Source: Welwitschia mirabilis (Eukaryota; Gnetophyta; Gnetopsida; Welwitschiales). From it: a stretch of 23,213 nucleotides of DNA. Position numbers and translations under genes: made by a program. Shown piece by piece: positions 18,291 through 23,213 of the stretch (within the stretch, counting starts at the first letter, position 1; each line of letters begins with the position of its first letter). The notes under the pieces are model-generated. The model worked only from the letters and a program-made list of their open reading frames with translations. It did no database searches and had not been told where the DNA came from. The DNA is taken from contig JBOZIK010000001.1 in assembly GCA_051453625.1 (NCBI GenBank), positions 169,678,410 to 169,701,622 on the forward strand, in the 5' to 3' direction.

Positions 18291-19763
18291 TGGATTGTTG
18301 GTGGAAAATTAAAGATAGCGGGCAAGGCGGAGATTCAAAAACTCATAGGCTTCAGTTGGCAAATTTGGAAAATTCTGATAACAAACATTCTAGATCAAAA
18401 GGAGTGTGAAGCTTCCATCATAAAGAGAGTGGAAGACTGGGGCAAGTTGAATAGGAAAGCTTTGTCCTTCATCAGAACTTGTTTGTCTGATAAAATTTTG
18501 TACATCTTGGGTTGATGAGATTATAGGAAAAGCACCTGTGGGAGAAGGTAATCAAGCAATATGAACAACCCTTACAGCAAAAGTTTTTCACAAGAGAAGA
18601 TTATTTAAGTTGAAGATGAAAGAGAATGCTCCAGTGGCCCAGTATCTCTCTAAATTCAATAGTAGTTTTTCATGGCTAAAATCACTGGAGGAGGTTTGAA
18701 TGATGAAGGCAAAGCACTGTTGCAGGTCTCTTCCCTTCCAAACAACTGGAAAATATTAGACACAATAATAAGTGTAGCATGTTCATCACTACATTTTAAT
18801 ACTATATTCGAAACTTTGTTGGATGCTGGGAAGAGGAAGGTTCCCATGCAATCTACATCGTCTAAAGGAGAAGCTTTAAGTATTGAAAATGGAGGAAGAA
18901 CAACAAGGAACCAAGGGCAGAAACAATGATGCAAGAAGCAATGACACTAGAAGCAAGAGTAGACACCACTCAAAAGGTAAAGAAAGAGAATGCTGGTACT
19001 GACACAACCTCTGGCATTTCAAAAGGAACTGCCATTTTCTAAAGGAGAACAGAAGCAGACAAAAAAAGAAGGCTACCTCACAAAAGATGAGGTAACCAAA
19101 GTAATGGGGGAGTTGAGTTTACTTTGATTACTCTTGACAATGTTTTGCTCAGTATTGAGTTAAGCAAACCTAATGGATGGATATTGGAGTCCAAAACAAC
19201 TTTTTATGTATTTTCGTATGAAGAGTATTTCAAGACATTTGCAGAAGTTGAAAATGTCCATGTTCAGTGGGGTAATGACTATGAGTGCACAATCGAAGGC
19301 ACTGGTAATGTGCTAATCTAGCAGAAAGATGGAAGGCATTCAACTCTCCAAAATATGAAGTATGTGCCTGATTTGAGAAGAATCTAATTTCAGTAGGCCT
19401 GCTAGATGTTCCTCGTTTCAAAACCACATTCGGTGAGGGTTCTTGGAAGGTCACAAAAGGAATAATGCTCGTCTTAAAAGGGAAAGAAAAACAGCTCTTT
19501 CAATGTTCATAAAGGAAGCTAAGCAACTAGAGATACCTTGGCTCTGAAGGGCCCTGACGAAGATCTTCAGTGTTGGCATCACATCATGGCACACTTCAAT
19601 GAAAGGGGAATAAATGCATCGCAATCTCAAAAGCTTATTCCTAATATTCTTTTAGTTGCACTTCCATTTTGTGAAGACTCTATTATTGGCAAAAGTCACA
19701 AGGTTTCACTTAAACGAGCTTAATCACATAGGAAGAATGGTTGTCTAGAGTTAGTTCACTCTA
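18291..19763 (+). pseudogene. Copia element A: gag, protease, start of integrase
   Basis: Gag of the UBN2 type begins near 18291. It shows DWGKLNRKALSFIRTCLSD (TGA at 18513), then after a frame change LFKLKMKENAPVAQYLSKF, then from 18672 the block with LPNNWK and IFETLL. The zinc knuckle at 18991-19032 has the second Cys codon replaced by TGA and GH changed to WH. Protease follows from 19172 (GWILESKTTFYV); the catalytic D-S-G has become E-S-K, so it is dead. YVPDLRR and the GAG-pre-integrase block (CWHHIMAH...FCEDSIIGKSHKV, 19538-19720) follow, with the second zinc Cys changed to Ser. Similarity ends at ELVHS (about 19763), right before the first catalytic Asp of integrase. RT, RNase H and the 3' LTR are absent. 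The neighbour is another Copia in opposite orientation. Confidence 0.88.
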
Positions 19764-20045
19764 TTATTCTAATCTCCCATATTTTGCAATCTACAACAAT
19801 AAAGGAAAATCCCCTTTCCTATAGATGTAGATGCATTAGCAAACCATGTTAAACATTAGTGTGTCTTGCCTCTTTAACGTTATTTTTCCCATTGTTCTCC
19901 TTGCGTTCCACATTCAACATTCTTAAAAGTTACAACTAGTCGATTCAAGGTAGCTTGCACTCTATGATACTTCCATTTTTCACAACAATTGGTACCAAAG
20001 TGGGCAATTACATAAGACACTATGAGAATGGCCTCCTAGGTGTCA
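19764..20045 (+). other. Junction DNA with a candidate LTR end and primer-binding site
   Basis: This 282-bp stretch separates the broken ends of the two facing Copia bodies. At 19981-20001 CACAACA is followed by TTGGTACCAAAGT, three mismatches from the usual Copia primer-binding site, so a third LTR may end at about 19987. A TGTTAAACATTAG at 19847 could be its start, giving a 141-bp LTR, the size of small TRIM elements. There is no internal domain or second LTR to confirm it. Confidence 0.25.
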
Positions 20046-22671
20046 AATGCAAAATGAGGTTGGTTCACCATCAAAGGTCAAGTGAAGCTCATCATTATCA
20101 TCACCATGGGATGTATGTGAGCTATGTCTAGCTCCACGTTTTCCCTTCTCATTGTCGCGAACATCTTGGGGAGTAGTTTGTAATCAAGTACTTCAGTGTC
20201 GTCTCTGAGTAGTATCAGCTTCTTCAATCAAAGAACCTACTGAATTGCTACTGGAATTGTGATTAAGTGTGCTAGAAGCACAAAATTACTCAATTCCTAT
20301 AGGTTGCAAGGTAGATGTACCAATACGAAAAATTGAAGCATTATTGGTGGTAGCACTATTGGTGGCCATATCTCACCCTTCAACTGTAGAACATTGGGCA
20401 TCCAATATGGTCACTGGGTTACAGGAAGGACGAAGCTTCAAAAGATCAAGCTGAGAATCATTGTTTGAAACCTCTGAAAAGATGACATCACGATAAACAA
20501 TGATTTTATGATGCTCCAAGAGATACACTCGATAACCCTTCTAGTCTGTATATTCCTCAAAGATGTTAATGCGAGTATGTGCTTCAAATGTGTCATATGG
20601 ACGTAGCACTTGCAACCAAAAACACGAAAATGGTTCAACGTCGGCTTATACCCATACCACTTTTCAGTTGGAAATACTCCTTTTTTAATATATCAACCAA
20701 TATGATTACTAAGATATACTTCTATGTTCATAGCTTCAATACAAAGATAGGTCTTACAATCATTAAAATACATCATGGAACATGCCATATACATGATAGT
20801 GTGATTAAATTGCTCAACAATGCCATTTTGTTGGGTGTTCTTTGATAGGTCTGCAAATGTCAAATCCCTTCGGAAGCAAGAAAGTCCTTGAACTCCTCAG
20901 ATGTGTACTCACCACCATTATCTGAGTGGAATCTTATAATCCGACATTTGGCTTGCTTTTTCACTTTAGTTTTAAACTTTTTGTAAATATCCAAAGCCTG
21001 TGATTTGGATTTGATGAAGTAAACCCAAACCATTCAGGAAAAGTCATCAATAAAGAATATAAAATAATGAAATCCACGGAGAGTGGAAACAGGCATTGGT
21101 CCACATAGCTCACTATGAACAAGCAAAAGCTTTCTATCAACACGCCATTTGCTTAGTGCAAACCACTGTCTAATTGCTTTGCCCATAGTACATGCTTCAC
21201 ACTCAGGAAAATCATGTGGACTGGACAGAAGAAGTCGGTGGCCACTTTCACACATTGCATTCATCGTACAAGGAGTTGGATGTCCTAATTGAGCATGCCA
21301 CAATAACGAGAGAGAAATCTCGTCTTGGGAAACCGTGCAAGAGATCTCTCGCATTCTGACACAACTATAAAGATAAGCAAGCTTTTCATCCATATAGTCT
21401 TTCATAACCAGTTGTTAATTTCCATTATAAATATCCACCAAGTGCTTTGTCATAGAAATAGAGTGATCTTCTTGCAATAGAGTTAAAAACGATAGAAGAT
21501 GCGACCTCAAAGAAGGAACATACAGAACATGTAAAATAGTTTGTCGAGAGAGCAATGTCAAGTTCAGAGTAACCAAACCATAGCCTTCCACAGGAACTGG
21601 TGTTCTCTCTGCCAAAAAAACATGACTTAGTGCTTCAACAAACTCATTAAGATAATCAAGCTAATAACTCATGTGACGAGTTGCACCTATGCCAAAAATC
21701 TATGTTTCGTCATGAGGTATGTACTCACTCATACCAACAAAGTCAAAGTTGTCAAAAACTACATTATATTCAAAATTTCAGCATTATCAAGAAAATTAGA
21801 CTCTTCTATTACTACATTTACCTTAGGTGTAGACTTTTATCTTGTTCCCAGGAATCCTACGGAAGTCTGCAGTATGACTTTGTCTTCTGCATCGTGAGCA
21901 CTAATACTTGTTCTTCTTAGAAGTGGTAGTATGCTAAACTTGCTTCCTGTTTTGCTGAGTCTGATTGGGCTTCTTGTTTGGTTGTTTTTATGGAGCCTTA
22001 CCCTTATCATGATGTAATTTCTTTTGCAGATGGTATTTGCTAGCCGACTATTTAATTTGACGAGGAAGACCACAAGAATGAGAAACTTTACATGCAGCAT
22101 TAGAAGAATAAGGTCCCAAAGTCATATTATTCAATTGCTTATTACCATGTAGCGACATAGTATAACTACGCAAAAAGGATTCTTCCAAATAATAGCAAAT
22201 CAAGTTGACATAGTGAATTCAAACTTGTTTTCGTGAATGAATATCCGCTACCTTTGCCTTGATGTCATGCATCTACGCAATCAATTGTCTCATCTTGTCT
22301 TTCTCAGAATGCAAATTGTTCATACAAGTTATGAGATTAAGGAACTCCATATCATTTTTGGAGTAGCATGTGTCCCTCAAGGTAAAGAAATTGGTGTAGC
22401 TTGTTTTGGTCCGATCAACCAACTTCTTGTGTTGATAGGTGACAGATTTTCGCATAACCCCTGCGAATTTTTCGTCAATATCTCACCAAGTAGCTTCTTC
22501 GGCCGAATCCTAAAGAGTTGTATGATCATGTGTCAAGAACTCCTTTTGATAACCATAAACCCACATGGTTGACATAAAATCCTCATGCCAAATCTCCCAT
22601 GATTGATCATCTTGAAGAGTCCAACTCTCCCATGATTGATCATTGTGAAGAGTGACTCTAATGTTAGCCAT
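20046..22671 (-). pseudogene. Copia element B: gag, protease, integrase to RT edge
   Basis: On the - strand, ATG at 22671-22669 lies 30 nt after the primer-binding site and opens a decayed gag. The zinc knuckle is at 21859-21900 (CSRCRRQSHTADF, final Cys now Arg). The protease site reads IFGIGATRHMS (about 21690), the catalytic Asp being Gly. Next come HVLYVPSLRS, LLQEDHSISMT, then GAG-pre-integrase LWHAQLGHP...CEACTMGK (21310-21180). In the integrase core the first catalytic Asp is Glu (HSELCGP, codon 21109-21111). FIDDFS is followed by TGA at 21034-21036, where R (CGA) is usual. HSDNGGEYTSEEF keeps its catalytic Glu (20908-20910). The C-terminal part (FRVFGCKCYVH, YRVYLLEHHKI) continues to about 20440. 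A polar linker follows, and GEPTSF near 20060 would begin RT. RT, RNase H and the 3' LTR are missing. Several frameshifts occur. Confidence 0.88.
22594..22653 (-). repeat. 33-bp-period duplication inside gag B
   Basis: CTCCCATGATTGATCAT plus ten more bases occurs at 22594-22620 and again at 22627-22653 with two mismatches. The 33-bp spacing adds 11 codons in frame near the gag N-terminus, giving a doubled NDQSWE / DDQSWE segment. Confidence 0.9.
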
Positions 22672-22700
22672 GATCCAAGTGGCGAGTACAAGTGTGAACG

Positions 22701-22712
22701 ACTCTGATAACC
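22701..22712 (-). other. Primer-binding site of Copia element B
   Basis: The - strand reads GGTTATCAGAGT, close to TGGTATCAGAGC (initiator-Met tRNA complement). It sits 30 nt upstream of the gag ATG at 22671 and fixes the orientation of this element. Confidence 0.7.
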
Positions 22713-23213
22713 CCTAAAACCTACCCCTTGATGATGAAAATGCCATGGTAGAGAAACAATGAGTACTCGAACAGAGTTGACAAGCTGTAACGTAAAGTTG
22801 AGAATTAGAAGGATCTTGCTCACCTCCAGAACTAAAAGCGATATAAAGAAGACGAAGAGATGGTATAGCCACAAGAAAAGGGATCTCGCTCTCATCCATT
22901 ATTTCAAGTGATTTATCCAAGTCATAATGCAACTAAAGCGAAGAGACAAAATGTCACAAGGAAGAGCTATAGTCACAATGAAAGGGAATCAAGCCTACGA
23001 ATTGAGTGATCTATCTAAACCACAAAGTGTGACAACCAAAAAACCCCCTAACCAACAAAAGCCTACACGCACGAGAAAGAAAAACAAAGGTACTTTGTTT
23101 AAAATTTCTTAATGTGAGTGAGGTAGATTTTAACACAAGAAGCCTAAAATGATTATTATGTGATGAAAATGTTGTAATTGTTCACTTTTGAAGTCTGCTC
23201 CCATGTTCTGGTA
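22713..23213 (-). repeat. Probable 5' LTR region of Copia element B
   Basis: Sequence upstream of the primer-binding site on the - strand must be, or have been, the 5' LTR. A TATA-like TTTATAT lies at 22841-22847, about 130 bp before the site. A TGTTGG at 23057-23052 (- strand) is a possible LTR start, giving about 345 bp. The expected CA end next to the primer site is not preserved, so limits are uncertain and the LTR may run past the window edge. Confidence 0.4.

Noticed and set aside
1-23213. tRNA, rRNA, CRISPR or bacterial-type operon signals
   Set aside because: No tRNA B-box such as GGTTCGAATC, no rRNA-like conserved stretch, no regularly spaced repeat array and no clustered intact genes were seen on either strand.

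Overview
This window reads as nuclear DNA of a seed plant with a large, repeat-filled genome. It is AT-rich and most of its length has no gene. It carries decayed Ty1/Copia and Ty3/Gypsy retrotransposon fragments with plant-type primer-binding sites (TGGTATCAGAGC-like), a small hAT-type element, and two 10-N assembly gaps (2732-2741 and 3272-3281). A conifer or other gymnosperm would fit, but nothing here proves it. I see no complete, intact protein-coding gene, no tRNA or rRNA gene and no CRISPR array.

Layout. (1) 1-3166, + strand: the 3' part of a Sirevirus-like Copia element. It has an internally deleted reverse transcriptase fused to the RNase H tail, a spacer, a broken envelope-like gene (699-1693), a 3' non-coding region with polypurine-tract-like sites and an array of diverged GGACATCCG/ACGTCCG words, and a probable 3' LTR (2547-3166). 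(2) 3167-5400: after the second gap, non-coding DNA with two hairpins, a 69-nt pure purine run and a dispersed 30-bp repeat. (3) 5548-6482: an unrecognised gag-like remnant and a broken Gypsy reverse transcriptase start on the - strand. (4) About 6.5-16.8 kb: mostly anonymous DNA. It contains one plausible protein-coding exon on the - strand (10154-10243), suggesting a host gene with very long introns, and a textbook 8-bp-duplication hAT MITE (12880-13170). (5) 16.8-18.3 kb: two tandem duplications, an unrecognised open stretch, and the end of a Copia 5' LTR. (6) 18268-19763: a + strand Copia gag-protease-integrase start. (7) About 20046-22712: a second Copia, on the - strand, reading from its primer-binding site through gag, protease and integrase to the very start of RT, with LTR-like sequence at 22713-23213. 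The two Copia bodies face each other and both stop before RT.

No set of genes here works together as a pathway. The window is a record of retrotransposon insertion, truncation and decay: in-frame stops, frameshifts and lost catalytic residues. The points most worth a second look are the Sirevirus-type 3' end with its short-word array and envelope-like gene, the ACTCG-rich hAT MITE, the lone exon, and the 30-bp repeat whose units can each form a small hairpin.
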